DNA of 37,385 nt from contig NZ_VCKY01000098.1 in NCBI RefSeq assembly GCF_005889735.1, forward strand, positions 1 to 37,385, in the 5' to 3' direction. Shown here one piece after another: positions 8,351-16,920 of this stretch (the first letter of the stretch is position 1; the number at the start of each line of letters is the position of its first letter). The DNA comes from Nonomuraea turkmeniaca. Lineage in GTDB: Bacteria > Actinomycetota > Actinomycetes > Streptosporangiales > Streptosporangiaceae. The position numbers and the translations under genes are program-made. The notes beneath the pieces were generated by a model that was given only the letters and a program-made list of their open reading frames with translations, made no database searches and was not told where the DNA came from.

Positions 8351-9544
8351 ATGGACGAAAGCGATGGGCATACGGACCGCTTGCCTTTGGCGGAGATAGC
8401 GGCCCGGGCCAGCGCTGACGCTGGGGGTGTTCCTGCCCAGTGGCTGAGGGACTATCTGCCGCTGCTGGCCGACGTCAGCCAAACGGGGCGACGCCCGGAT
8501 GCGGCCGCGCTGTCGCGCATGCGCGAGTGTGGTGAGTCCGCGGCGCGCGACGGCGTCCCCCTGCGCGCGATCATCGATGTGCGCCTGAGTGCGACCTGGC
8601 TGGCCTGACCCGTCCTGCCGGGGATAGTCCGCAGTAGGCGGGCGGAGGAGCTCCGGTCCGCCGGGGAGGCGGTCTTCAGGGCCGCGGACCGGTCGATCGT
8701 GGCTCTGGTGGAAGGCTATGAGGCGGCTCAGCGCCTGGTGATCCGCCGCGAGGAAGCACTGCGCCGGGAGTTCATCGACGACCTACTTCACGGACGCCGC
8801 GACGTCGGCACCCTCGCCGAGCGAGCGGAGCGTTTCGGGCTGCGTCTGGTCGGCGCGCACATCGTTGCCATCGCCGAGGCAGAACAGCCCTTCTTCGATG
8901 GTGGTCCGGTCTCACGGCATGTGGAAGCGTCGCTGCTGTCTCGCTTCGGTGTACGCGACATTCTGATCGCCACAAAGGAAGGCCTGCTGGTCTGCGTGTC
9001 CTCCGGCTACGTGAAGGGCGTGAGCGAAGCGTTCGGCTCCTTTGTCCAGGAGATGATGAAGGACGATGCGTCACTGCGGATCGGCGTGGGCCGCGCCCAT
9101 CACGGGCCAGGCGGGGTGGTGCGCTCGTTTGAGGAAGCCCGCAACGTGGTGTCGTTCGCCCGCCGCCTGCAGCTTCCCGACCGGATGCTACACGCATCCG
9201 ATCTCCTCGTTCTGCAGGTGCTCTTGAGAGACAACGCGGCAATCAGCGAATTGGTCGAGACCGTGCTTGGGCCGTTGCGGGCAGCCAAAGGAGGCCCCAA
9301 TGCGCTGCTTGAGACGCTGTTCGCCTACTTCGCCACCGGCGCTGTCGCCACGCTGACGGCAGGTCGCCTGCACATCGGGGTCCGCACGGTGACCTATCGC
9401 CTGCAGCGGATCCGTGAGCTCACCGGCTACGACCTGAACAACCCCATCCAGCGTCATGCCCTGGAAACGGCGACCCTTGGCGCACGCCTGCTGGGCTGGC
9501 CTGACGAGACCATCATGACCGGCACCCGACTTCCTGCCCCATAG
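8351..9544 (+). pseudogene. PucR/CdaR-type transcription regulator with in-frame TGA
   Basis: ATG 8351 follows GGGGTAGGGA. The first 85 codons end at TGA 8606-8608 after SATWLA. The same frame then continues without another stop through PVLPGIVRSRRAEELRSAGEAVFRAADRS into ALVEGYEAAQRLVIRREEALRREFIDDLL, so the TGA most likely replaced TGG (Trp) in an otherwise complete protein of about 397 residues. The middle carries a GGDEF-like CdaR/PucR sensory region (LRIGVGRAHHGPGGVVRSFEEARNVV). The C-terminus has the PucR helix-turn-helix (AGRLHIGVRTVTYRLQRIRELTG). PucR-type proteins regulate nearby metabolic or stress genes. It lies between two copies of the shared palindrome, making it a candidate binder. 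It overlaps the CBS gene by 32 bp tail to tail. A C-terminal protein made from an internal start (about 8699) is possible. Confidence 0.8.
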
Positions 9545-10004
9545 AACCCTCGCTGCGGGACTGCAAAAGTCGCGCGAGCAGACGATGAGCGCAGATCACG
9601 TTGGATCCGGCGCGGGCGTCAAAGACCGTGGCCAGCGGGCTACGCTGTCGTGCCATCGCAACCACAACCTCCAAGGCCGTAGAGCGGCCACAGCAATGCC
9701 CCACAAGGGGCAGTGTGGGAAGAAAGTCGCTGATCGGGCGTTGGATCGCCTCGGTCAGGATGCGGTCCCCGATCTCTTCCGGGAAGACCCCTGCCAGGGT
9801 CGGGCTCTCACGAAACGGCCACGGTAGCAGCAAATCCAGCGCTTCCGGTAGCGAGAGCGTCGCCTGGGGACGCCCAGAGGAGTCCAGGATCACGACTCCG
9901 GGCAAGCTCCTGCGGACTATGGCCGCCAGCACGTCCATCAACCTCGCGTCGGACCGCACGGCGGGGAAATCGTGTGCCAGGTCGCGGGCGATCATTCGAC
10001 TCAT
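9513..10004 (-). CDS. CBS-domain protein
   Basis: The product is 163 residues with ATG 10004 just after AAGGAGAG; a second ATG three codons later is an alternative. Two CBS repeats are visible: residues about 5-62 (MIARDLAHDFPAVRSDARLMDVLAAIVRRSLPGVVILDSSGRPQATLSL) and about 95-150 (PTLPLVGHCCGRSTALEVVVAMARQRSPLATVFD). Stand-alone CBS pairs bind adenine nucleotides and act as energy or ionic-strength sensors, often partnered with transporters. The TTGCCG-N5-CGGCAA palindrome at 10097 lies 93 bp upstream, as it does near the K+ channel gene, suggesting shared control. The 3' end overlaps the convergent PucR-type gene. Confidence 0.8.
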   Translation of the reverse strand: MSRMIARDLAHDFPAVRSDARLMDVLAAIVRRSLPGVVILDSSGRPQATLSLPEALDLLLPWPFRESPTLAGVFPEEIGDRILTEAIQRPISDFLPTLPLVGHCCGRSTALEVVVAMARQRSPLATVFDARAGSNVICAHRLLARLLQSRSEGSMGQEVGCRS

Positions 10005-10496
10005 CTCTCCTTCGCCACATGAAGCCCCAATTCGATGCTGTCAAACTGTGTGGTAGGAGGAAAATGTACGTGCCAGACCAGTATGAACCCTCTTTCTTGC
10101 CGCCGATCGGCAAATCCTCGAACGCGTCGGTGGCGGTTACCGGCCCTCGGCAAGAACCTCACCATAAAACTGCCGCCCAAGCGAAAACGGCCAATTAACC
10201 CCTGCGGCCCGCATCGCTGGACACCCCTTCTCATCTTGCAGCGAATCCACTACCGACGTTTGAGGTAACCGTCCCTGATCTTCAGAGCCGGATAGTGAAT
10301 CTCATCGAGTCATAAGATCGGGAGGCGAAGCGATGCGCTCGGCCATCGCATCGCGAGCCCGGCGATTGCGGCGGAGAATCGCAGCAGCACGGGAGGGAAT
10401 CCGCCTCGAAAGTCGGTTCCAACACCAGCTTCAAGCACGCCTGGACACCAGTCGCGCATGGCCCTCACGCCCAGATAGCCGACCTTGCCCCCTGCT
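10005..10496. other. gene-poor region ahead of CBS gene and repeat A
   Basis: This stretch carries the palindrome at 10097. A weak rightward frame starting at ATG 10333 after GGGAGGCGAAGCG encodes a basic peptide (RSAIASRARRLRRRIAAARE...) and runs into direct repeat A. I do not recognise the peptide, and it may be the cut-off start of a gene interrupted at the repeat. Nothing else is supported. Confidence 0.4.
10097..10113. promoter_or_regulatory. palindromic operator candidate upstream of CBS gene
   Basis: TTGCCG-CCGAT-CGGCAA is exact to the shared motif, 93 bp upstream of the CBS protein start on the minus strand. Local DNA is more AT-rich than its surroundings, as expected for a promoter region. 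Confidence 0.5.
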
Positions 10497-10541
10497 GCCA
10501 GGTGGCTCATCACCGGCGGAGCCTTCCTGACCAGCCGCCAC
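10497..10541. repeat. direct repeat A (antiporter gene breakpoint)
   Basis: These 45 bases match 27397-27441 at 43 positions, with an exact run of 31 bases at 10511-10541. Both copies have the same orientation and lie exactly 16,900 bp apart. In the minus-strand gene this segment encodes the WRLVRKAPPV region of a cation:proton antiporter. Homology to the antiporter continues only to the right of this copy (the N-terminal side). Confidence 0.85.
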
Positions 10542-11070
10542 ACGGCGTAGGCGACTGCGGCGAACAGCGCGTTCAGCCCCAGGTCGGTCAGGTAGGACGC
10601 CGAAAGTCCGTCCTGGATGGGCTTGACCCACGACACGGCGTAGAAGGCGAGGATGACCGTCACCGGGTCGTCGAAGGACGACCATGCGCCCAGGATGGTC
10701 TTGGCCCGGTCCGAGAGCCGGTTGTCGGCCATGACCGAGGCCACCGAAAGCGGGTCGATCTGGGCCACGGCCACCGCGAGGATCATCGCTCTCGGGGTCG
10801 CCGGAGACGAGATAGACCACGCCGGCGATGAAGGCCGCCTTCAGCAGCACCCCGACAGTCGCCGCGAGCAGGATCAGCCTGCCGTGCTGGCGGGCCTCGG
10901 CGCGGGTCGATGCCGTGCGTGCTGCCGTACAGGCCCACGGCGAGCAGCAGGCTGCTGAGCAGCAGGTAGGCGCCGGAACGTTCCAGCCCGGACACGCCAC
11001 CGAGATCGGCCGCGAGCCAGCCTAAGCCGACGAGCAGGATCAGAAACGCGATTCTGGCCGATGGTCGCTC
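10497..11070 (-). pseudogene. cation:proton antiporter, N-terminal half only
   Basis: Reading leftward, three frames together give an antiporter N-terminus: FLILLVGLGWLAADLGGVSGLERSGAYLLLSSLLLAVGLYGSTHGID, then RAEARQHGRLILLAATVGVLLKAAFIAGVVYLVSGDPE, then MILAVAVAQIDPLSVASVMADNRLSDRAKTILGAWSSFDDPVTVILAFYAVSWVK. Breaks lie near 10905 and 10787, and no usable start codon is in frame at the 5' end. The ASFDDP-type motif is typical of CPA monovalent-cation antiporters. Homology stops at repeat A, and what follows (GGKVGYLGVRAMRDW) is unrelated. The missing half is at 26943-27441. It cannot make a working transporter as it stands. Confidence 0.8.
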
Positions 11071-11191
11071 CTCGCACAGCTCAGGACCTCAGAAAATCAA
11101 GCGATCGGGTTCATTGTTCATGCGAGCGTGCGATCATCGCGCCTTCGTACCCGGCCTGTTCGCCCACTGCCCGGCCGCGCGGGCAGGCCGG

Positions 11192-12052
11192 TCATGGGCG
11201 GACCACGACAACGGGGACGCGTGAATGGTGGAGTACGGCATGAGCGGTGCTCCCTATGCCGAGCAGGGCCGGAACCCCGCTGTGCGCCCCGATGACGACG
11301 AGGTCGGCCTCGGCCGAGGCATCGATCAACGCTCTTGCCGGCTGCTCGTGGACGACGTCCTGAACGAGCACGACATCCGGGAACTCTTCCCGCCAGCCGG
11401 CAAGGGCCTCGGCCAGCAGGACGGCCTCTTCCTCGCCCACCGCCTCGACGTCATAGACGACAGGCTGCATGTCGCCCGGCCATCTCGTGGCTGGATGCGT
11501 CCAGGCGTGGACGGCCCGCAAGGTGGCACGGCGCAGCGCGGGCTCGCGAAAGGCGAAGTTCAGGAGACCGTCCTGACCAGGCTTTCCGGTGACACCCACG
11601 ACAATCTCACCACGATCACCCGCAGGCGACTGCCGGACGACGGTCACCGGACACGGTGCTCTGGCCACGACGTCAAGGCTCACTGAGCCCAGGAGCAACT
11701 CGGTGAAGCCGCCGCGGCCACGGTTTCCCACGACGAGAAGCTGCGCGCCTTCCGCTGCAGTGACCAGTGCGTCCGCCGGTCTGTCGGCGACGATGTCGGT
11801 GGTGACGCTCAGATGCGCTCTGCCTGCTCTGGCGTGGACGGCCGCGTGGTCCAGCATGTCCCTGGCCGCGGTCTCCGCCTCCGTCCCCCACGTAGGAGGC
11901 TGCGGGACGAGCGGGACGTCGTGGGCCCATCGGGCTGCCGCGTACAGCATCCGCAGTGGGGCGCCGCGGATCGCGGCCTCACGCCCGGCCCAACTCGCCG
12001 CCTGCAACGAGGGCGCTGATCCGTCCACGCCCACGACGATCGGCATGGTCAT
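11192..12052 (-). CDS. tandem universal stress protein (UspA x2)
   Basis: The product is 286 residues with ATG 12052 preceded by GAGGCGG about 8 bases upstream. Two Usp domains are visible. Domain 1 spans residues about 4-140: IVVGVDGSAPSLQAASWAGREA, then LLVVGNRGRGGFTELLLGSVS, with the G-x2-G-x9-GS ATP-binding pattern. Domain 2 spans about 148-286: EIVVGVTGKPGQDGLLNFAF, then LVVIGAHSGVPALLGIGSTAHAVLHHS, where the phosphate-binding motif is less canonical. Tandem Usp proteins of this kind are abundant in actinobacteria and respond to hypoxia, nutrient and redox stress. The gene is intact and cytoplasmic. Confidence 0.92.
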   Translation of the reverse strand: MTMPIVVGVDGSAPSLQAASWAGREAAIRGAPLRMLYAAARWAHDVPLVPQPPTWGTEAETAARDMLDHAAVHARAGRAHLSVTTDIVADRPADALVTAAEGAQLLVVGNRGRGGFTELLLGSVSLDVVARAPCPVTVVRQSPAGDRGEIVVGVTGKPGQDGLLNFAFREPALRRATLRAVHAWTHPATRWPGDMQPVVYDVEAVGEEEAVLLAEALAGWREEFPDVVLVQDVVHEQPARALIDASAEADLVVIGAHSGVPALLGIGSTAHAVLHHSRVPVVVVRP

Positions 12053-12192
12053 GGCTGCCGCCTCGTACGTTGATGATTCACGCGGGAGATCTCACGCAGG
12101 GCCTGCCGTCTCGGCCGGGCTAAGCGTATCCGCCGGGGGCAGGCGGAGCCAGGAGCCCCTTTCCGCTGCGACTATTAGATCTCTTGGCCGTA

Positions 12193-12705
12193 TCATGACT
12201 GCTCAGCGGAAACGGCAGCCGTAGGCGGAAGTCGGGGAAGGCCCGCAGGAGAAGGTGGCGCTGTAGAACGTGTTTGCCTAGGGGCCTTTCGAACCGTGCT
12301 CAGCGATGCCGCCAGCTCCCGGCAGCCCTCAACGGACATCTGGACGCTTGCAGATGTTGCGACCATGGACAGCAGGAGCACGGGCTGTCCCTCCTCGGTG
12401 ATCCCGGGAAGGAGCTGGATCACTCCGGGGATGCCTGGTAGCCGGGCGAACCCGCGCCAAAGCCCTGCGAGCATCTCGTTCACTGCGGCTTCATTGTCCA
12501 GGGCCAGGGCGCGTTCCCGCATGAGCTCGGCGAGTTCCGCCATCTCCAGGAGTTCCCTGGCCAGCATGTCGCAGTTGAACGCCGAGACAGGTGTGGAGGA
12601 GTCGCCCACGTGAAGAAGGGCCCGAGGTAGCCCTGCTGGCCGCACCTCGACCCAGGCGCGCGCTAGCTCATCCCGCGCCGAGCCCGGTTGGTCACTCATG
12701 GTCAT
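12193..12705 (-). CDS. hypothetical soluble protein
   Basis: I do not recognise this protein. ATG 12705 (MTMSDQPGSARDELARAWVEV) is a likely start; an in-frame ATG at 12759 would add 18 residues. The core is predicted soluble, with a helix rich in Leu and Glu (MLARELLEMAELAELMRERALALDNEAAVNEML) followed by a beta-rich part (GVIQLLPGITEEGQPVLLLSMVATSASVQMSVEGCRELAASL). The last 35 residues are Pro/Arg/Ser-rich and may be run-on. It stands alone between the Sua5 gene and the Usp gene on the same strand. Confidence 0.5.
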   Translation of the reverse strand: MTMSDQPGSARDELARAWVEVRPAGLPRALLHVGDSSTPVSAFNCDMLARELLEMAELAELMRERALALDNEAAVNEMLAGLWRGFARLPGIPGVIQLLPGITEEGQPVLLLSMVATSASVQMSVEGCRELAASLSTVRKAPRQTRSTAPPSPAGLPRLPPTAAVSAEQS

Positions 12706-12840
12706 TCGCTCACACTGGCAGAGACCGTCTGTCCCCTCCAACACGACCCACCAGGTCATCAGAACCTGGGGAAAGTCTTCGAAAAGGGTTGGGGAACGGG
12801 TAAGGGAGAAGGCCGAAGGCTGCCCCGCAAACCGCCTCTC

Positions 12841-13809
12841 CTACCGGCGGGGCCCCGCGGCGCGGCGGAGCCGGTTGGCGATCGCGAGTCCCAGCCCCTC
12901 CTCCACCGGCAAGGACGCGACGATGAGGTCACACCCCCGCTGGTCGAGCTCGCGCAGGAACCCGTACAGGCCGCGCGCGTAGGCGGCCATCGAACCGGGG
13001 ACCGCCACCACGGCGTGCGCCTTCACCGCAGCGTCGGCGAAGGAAGGGGGAAGAAGGACGCCCACCTGGTGCCCTAGCTCCTGCGCGAGCTCCGCTTCGG
13101 CGACGACCTTCTCCGGCTCGACGAGGACGACCCGTGCACGCGGCGCGTAGTGTGACGGATGCTGGCCCGGCACCCGGACACGGCTCGTCGAGTGGACCGC
13201 AAGCGGGCACTCCAGCACCGCTTCGAGGTCCTCGCGCGTCACCCCGCCGGGCCGAAGGACGCTCGGGGCCTCGCCCGTGGCGTCGACGATGGTCGACTCG
13301 ACGCCGACCTCGCAGGGGCCGCCGTCCAGCACGAAGTCGACGGCATCACCGAGCTCCGCACGGACGTGGTTCGCCGTTGTGGGGCTGACCGAGCCGAAGC
13401 GGTTGGCGGACGGGGCCGCGACACCGCCGCCGAAGGCCGACAGCAGCGCGAGTGCGACGGGGTGGTCGGGCACGCGCACGGCCACCGTCTCCAGGCCACC
13501 AGTCGCTTCGAGGGGAACCCGGCGGCCGCGCCGCAGGACCAGCGTGAGTGGCCCCGGCCAAAAGTGTTCGGCCAGCAGGCGCGCCGTCGCGGGCACGTCC
13601 TCGACCCAGTCGCCCAGGTGCTCCGCGCCGCCGATGTGGACGATCAGCGGGTGCGAGGGCGGGCGCCCCTTGACCTGGAAGACGCGCCCGACGGCGGCAG
13701 GGTCCTCGGCGTTGGCGCCCAGACCGTAGACGGTTTCGGTCGGGAAGGCCACCAGGCCTCCGGCGCGCAGCACACCGGCCGCCTTCTCGATGTCACTGGT
13801 CCTTGCCAT
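12841..13809 (-). CDS. L-threonylcarbamoyladenylate synthase, Sua5 type
   Basis: The product is 322 residues from ATG 13809. The YrdC domain covers residues about 1-205: a threonylcarbamoyl-AMP synthase core with FPTETVYGLGANA, VFQVKGRPPSHPLIVH, LAEHFWPGPLTLVLRR, VAVRVPDHPVALALLSAFGGGVAAPSANRFG and VESTIVDATG. The C-terminal Sua5 domain (about 235-320) begins after the linker VRVPGQHPSHYAP, which is the conserved lid motif. The enzyme makes TC-AMP from Thr, bicarbonate and ATP for t6A37 of ANN-decoding tRNAs. The extra C-terminal domain separates it from the short TsaC form. The gene is intact. A bicarbonate link with the neighbouring carbonic anhydrase is only suggestive. Confidence 0.93.
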   Translation of the reverse strand: MARTSDIEKAAGVLRAGGLVAFPTETVYGLGANAEDPAAVGRVFQVKGRPPSHPLIVHIGGAEHLGDWVEDVPATARLLAEHFWPGPLTLVLRRGRRVPLEATGGLETVAVRVPDHPVALALLSAFGGGVAAPSANRFGSVSPTTANHVRAELGDAVDFVLDGGPCEVGVESTIVDATGEAPSVLRPGGVTREDLEAVLECPLAVHSTSRVRVPGQHPSHYAPRARVVLVEPEKVVAEAELAQELGHQVGVLLPPSFADAAVKAHAVVAVPGSMAAYARGLYGFLRELDQRGCDLIVASLPVEEGLGLAIANRLRRAAGPRR

Positions 13810-13892
13810 CACCCGTCACCCTCGCAATCTTGTCACTGTTCCAGCAGCGCGCGGGCCTGCCCGTGCTACAGGCAGGCGGCCGGCAGCGGGTT

Positions 13893-14534
13893 TCACCGTG
13901 CGGAGGCAGCAGCCCTGCTCAGGCCATGGGAGGCGACCAGCTGCGCACTGCCGTCGGCCAGCCGGTAGGACAGGCCCGCCACGGCGAGGCGGCCGGCGGC
14001 CACCCGCTCGGCCAGGACGCGGGAGCGGTCCAGCAGCAGGTCGACGGTGTGCCGGATGTGCTCGTGGAGGATCTCCTCGGCCTGGTCGCGTCCGGCGGCG
14101 CGGGCCGCCAGCACGCTCGGGGTCACCCGCTCGACGACGTCACGGACGAAGCCGGCGGGCGCCCTGCCGCCGTCGGCGGCGGCGCAGGCAGCGGCGATGG
14201 CCCCGCACGAGTCATGGCCCAGGACCACGACCAGCGGGCAGTCCAGCACGCTCACCCCATACTCGATGCTGCCCAGCACCTCCGAACCGACCACATGCCC
14301 GGCCGTGCGGACCACGAACAGATCACCCAGTCCCCGATCAAAGATGATCTCGGCGGCCAGCCGGGAATCGGAGCACCCGAACAGCACCGCGAAGGGACTC
14401 TGCGCCGGTGCGGTCTCGGTGCGGCGTGTGGCGTCCTGGTTGGGGTGCTCCGGCGAGCCGGTGACGAACCGCTGGTTGCCGTCCAGCAGCATCTCGAAGG
14501 CATCATCGGGAGTCGGCGTCAGTATCTCAGTCAT
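13893..14534 (-). CDS. beta-class carbonic anhydrase
   Basis: The product is 213 residues. The zinc site is complete: C54 and D56-R58 in CSDSR, and H107 and C110 in LGHDSCGA. Flanking motifs are FAVLFGCSDSR, DLFVVRTAGHV, GSIEYGVSVLDCPLVVVLGH and a C-terminal LAVAGLSYRLADGSAQLV. It interconverts CO2 and bicarbonate in the cytoplasm and so contributes to pH and bicarbonate supply. It is transcribed in the same direction as the Sua5 gene, 84 bp upstream of it. Confidence 0.93.
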   Translation of the reverse strand: MTEILTPTPDDAFEMLLDGNQRFVTGSPEHPNQDATRRTETAPAQSPFAVLFGCSDSRLAAEIIFDRGLGDLFVVRTAGHVVGSEVLGSIEYGVSVLDCPLVVVLGHDSCGAIAAACAAADGGRAPAGFVRDVVERVTPSVLAARAAGRDQAEEILHEHIRHTVDLLLDRSRVLAERVAAGRLAVAGLSYRLADGSAQLVASHGLSRAAASAR

Positions 14535-14814
14535 GGCCGCAGGCTACTGGTATCAGGCTACGGCCGGCCCAGTGGAAACGCGCGGCCAGGCACACGGAAG
14601 GCGGCTCTCTGACCAAGGCGGTCACAGGGCCAGCTCTGGCGGCGCGGCACAGGAGTGCGCTCCGTGGTAGCCGTGGTGACCGCAACGGGGAAGGGCGAAG
14701 GCCTCAGCCGTACCGGACCTGAGGTTATCCGGTACATAGGACGTCGAGGGGGCGCTCGGCGATTGCCGCGGACAGAGCAGGCCGCGGCCTTGTACGGCCG
14801 GTTTGAACTGGATA

Positions 14815-15097
14815 TGAGCACCTTTCCTCACCCCGCAACGATTCGGCTGGGGCTTGATCCGGGGCCTGCGTCTCAAGACCACTCCAAGATTGTCATGGAA
14901 GCGAGTCAGCTGAGGTTCTGCGACTCCACCGGCTTGTGGACGCTCATCTCCCGGGCAGCGCCTGGCGGAGAAGGGCGGCGGGCTGCGCCTGGTCGGCGTA
15001 CACGGGCCACTGGCCCGCCTGCTGACCGTTACAGCTGATCGACCTGCTCCCGCCGTGTGGCAGTCTGACGCAGTCCACCAGCTGGCCGACGCGCTGA
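14815..15097 (+). pseudogene. STAS-domain antagonist remnant
   Basis: Pieces of a STAS domain are readable in three frames: IVMEASQLRFCDSTGLWTLISRA, then QRLAEKGGGLRLVGVHGPLARLLTVT, then LIDLLPP to TGA at 15095-15097. The CDSTG motif of the phosphorylation site is preserved. The joins near 14957 and 15033 each fit a loss of two bases. The N-terminal strand is unrecognisable. It is a dead relative of the STAS gene at 4447. Confidence 0.7.
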
Positions 15098-15168
15098 CGG
15101 CGCCGAGCAATCACCACGAGCCCCGCTCAGACCAACAGGACCGGCGACGAAATCAGGTGTCACGCGAG

Positions 15169-15882
15169 TTAACCGTCCGAGGGTGGGACGGTGGCTCGTT
15201 TGATATCGCGGCGGGCGTCGCGGCGGTTGGCGTGCACGCTGGTGATCGTGACGGTCGTCAGGACCACGATGATGACGCCGAGTGAGACGAGGGTGGGGAT
15301 GTCTGGCACCGCGGGCCAGATGCCGTGCGCCCAGTGCAGGAGGAGCTTGACCCCGATGTAACCCAAGATGACGCCGAGCCCGTGGTTGAGGTGCCGCAGC
15401 TTCTCCAACACGCCCAGCAGCACGAAGTACAGCGCCCGCAGGCCCAGCAGGGCGAAAGCGTTGGTGGCGAAGACGAGGAAGGGGTCGTCGGTCACGCCGT
15501 ACACCGCGGGCACCGAATCGACCGCGAAGACGATGTCGGTGCCGAAGACGGCCACGATGGCCAGCGCCAGCGGGGTCAGGGCGCGCCGGCCCTGCTCGCG
15601 CACCACCAGGCGGGAGCCGCGGTAGTCGCTGGTGACCGGCATGAAACGCCGCACCAGGCGGACCGAGCGCATGGAGGAGATGTCCACCTCCTGCTCCTTG
15701 CCGCTCAGCGCATCCTTGAGGATCTTCCACGCGGTGACGATCAGGATCGCGCCGAACAGCAGGAACGCCCAGGTGCCACTCTGCAGCGCGGCCGCGCCCA
15801 AGACGATGAAGACCGCGCGCAGCACCAGTGCCCCGATGATGCCGTACAGCAGCACCCGCTGGGCCCGCTCGCGCGGCACCGC
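15169..15882 (-). pseudogene. TerC-family protein, C-terminal two-thirds
   Basis: From AVPRERAQRVLLYGIIGALVLRAVFIVLGAAALQ to the stop, this reads as a continuous TerC C-terminus. It includes DISSMRSVRLVRRFMPVTSDY, the FGTDIVFAVDSVPAVYGV motif and a KLLLHWAHGIWPAVPDIPTLVSLGVI end. The N-terminal part with the first VDN motif is missing. Instead the frame continues upstream without a stop into a fragment of apolipoprotein N-acyltransferase, with the join near 15883. A chimeric ORF therefore exists, but it lacks essential parts of both proteins. It differs in sequence from the TerC gene at 2385-3399. Confidence 0.82.
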
Positions 15883-16348
15883 GAACGCGGACCCGAGCAG
15901 CCCCCACGTCCCGCCGAGGTGCGGCCACGACCGCAGCGCCTCGAGGCCACCCACACCGAGGGCAGCACCAGCAGCGCCACCCCCGCCCTGGCCGGGGACA
16001 GGCGCCGCAGCAGCCCGTGGGCGACCAGCCCGAACGGCACCCACACCAGCCCGAGGACCAGCACCGCCAGCGGCCAGTACACGCCCAGGAACGGCAGCAC
16101 CCAGTGGTGCAGCGTCGCGAAGAAGCCCGCCGACGCCCACCAGCTCCGCCATCCGCCTCACCGAACGTCCCCGCGCGGGCCACCAGGAGCAGGAACGGCA
16201 CGAGGCCGAACCACGCCCACCACCAGGCGTTCACGGCGGGGAAGGCGAGGGCCAGGCACGCGCCGGTCACGGCGGCCAGCAGGCGCAGGGCCCAGCGGCG
16301 CGCCAGGCCGGCGCGGTCGGCCGGGGCGGTGACGGACGCGGTCGGCAC
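15883..16348 (-). pseudogene. apolipoprotein N-acyltransferase (Lnt), N-terminal fragment
   Basis: The fragment starts at GTG 16348 and reads ADRAGLARRWALRLLAAVTGACLALAFPAVNAWWWAWFGLVPFLLLVARA. It shifts frame near 16160 into FFATLHHWVLPFLGVYWPLAVLVLGLVWVPFGLVAHGLL, then shifts again near 15945 into EALRSWPHLGGTWGLLGSAF. The EALRSW...GG.WGLLG pattern is typical of Lnt membrane helices before the nitrilase domain. The catalytic Glu-Lys-Cys domain is absent, replaced by TerC sequence. Each shift is explained by one lost base. Intact Lnt acylates lipoprotein N-termini at the membrane. Confidence 0.75.
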
Positions 16349-16920
16349 ACCGCCCTGCTACCCCCCACCTGGCGCCCGTCACCGTCCCCGGCCGCTGCGC
16401 AGAGCAGGAACGGCCTGGTCTGCGTATAGCGCAGCCGCTCGACGAAGTGTTCGGGGACGGGGGGAACGGATCCGCCGCATGCGGAACACAGGCCCTCGGA
16501 AACTCGCTGCCGAGCAGCGTGATGTCTCTCAGCTGCGCAGGCCCGCCGGCCAGGTGACCCTACCGGCGCACTGTCGGGCAGCGTGTCCGAAACATGAATT
16601 TCATCACATACACTTTGTCCAGCATTCTCGCGGTGGTGGTGACCGTATCGGGTGGCCCGCGCTTGCCTCGGCTGAGCAATAGTCGGCCGGCCAGGAGCCG
16701 GTGATCGCTGCCCTCGTGATCGACACGCGAGTCTGCCCGGTGGGAAGGACCCGCCGCTCGGCACGTTCGTCGGCGCCATCCTGACCGTTCTGCTCGACAG
16801 GCCTGAACCTGTTGCCGATCTCAGTATTTCGGCAACACACCATGCACGGTGGTGACCGCGCTCGCGGTCCTCCTCGACACCCGACGTCGCAGGCCACGAA
16901 CCAGTAAGAAGAAAGAACCT
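16349..16920. other. long region upstream of sugar-binding lipoprotein gene
   Basis: No convincing gene is present in these 572 bases. On the minus strand around 16400-16500 a short peptide (SEGLCSACGGSVPPVPEHFVERLRYTQT) has a coding-like look and could be a gene scrap, but I cannot name it. An inverted repeat lies at 16810-16837. Confidence 0.4.
16810..16837. promoter_or_regulatory. 9-bp inverted repeat upstream of sugar-binding gene
   Basis: TGTTGCCGA at 16810-16818 and TCGGCAACA at 16829-16837 are perfect arms around a 10-bp spacer. It lies 84 bp upstream of the GTG start. The arms resemble the TTGCCG/CGGCAA half-sites seen elsewhere but the spacing differs, so it may be a different operator, for example of a LacI-type regulator. 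Confidence 0.4.

Noticed and set aside
8606..8608. Selenocysteine or readthrough codon in the PucR-type gene
   Set aside because: The expected residue is Trp, there is no Cys/Sec context, and no hairpin suitable as a SECIS element was seen after the codon.
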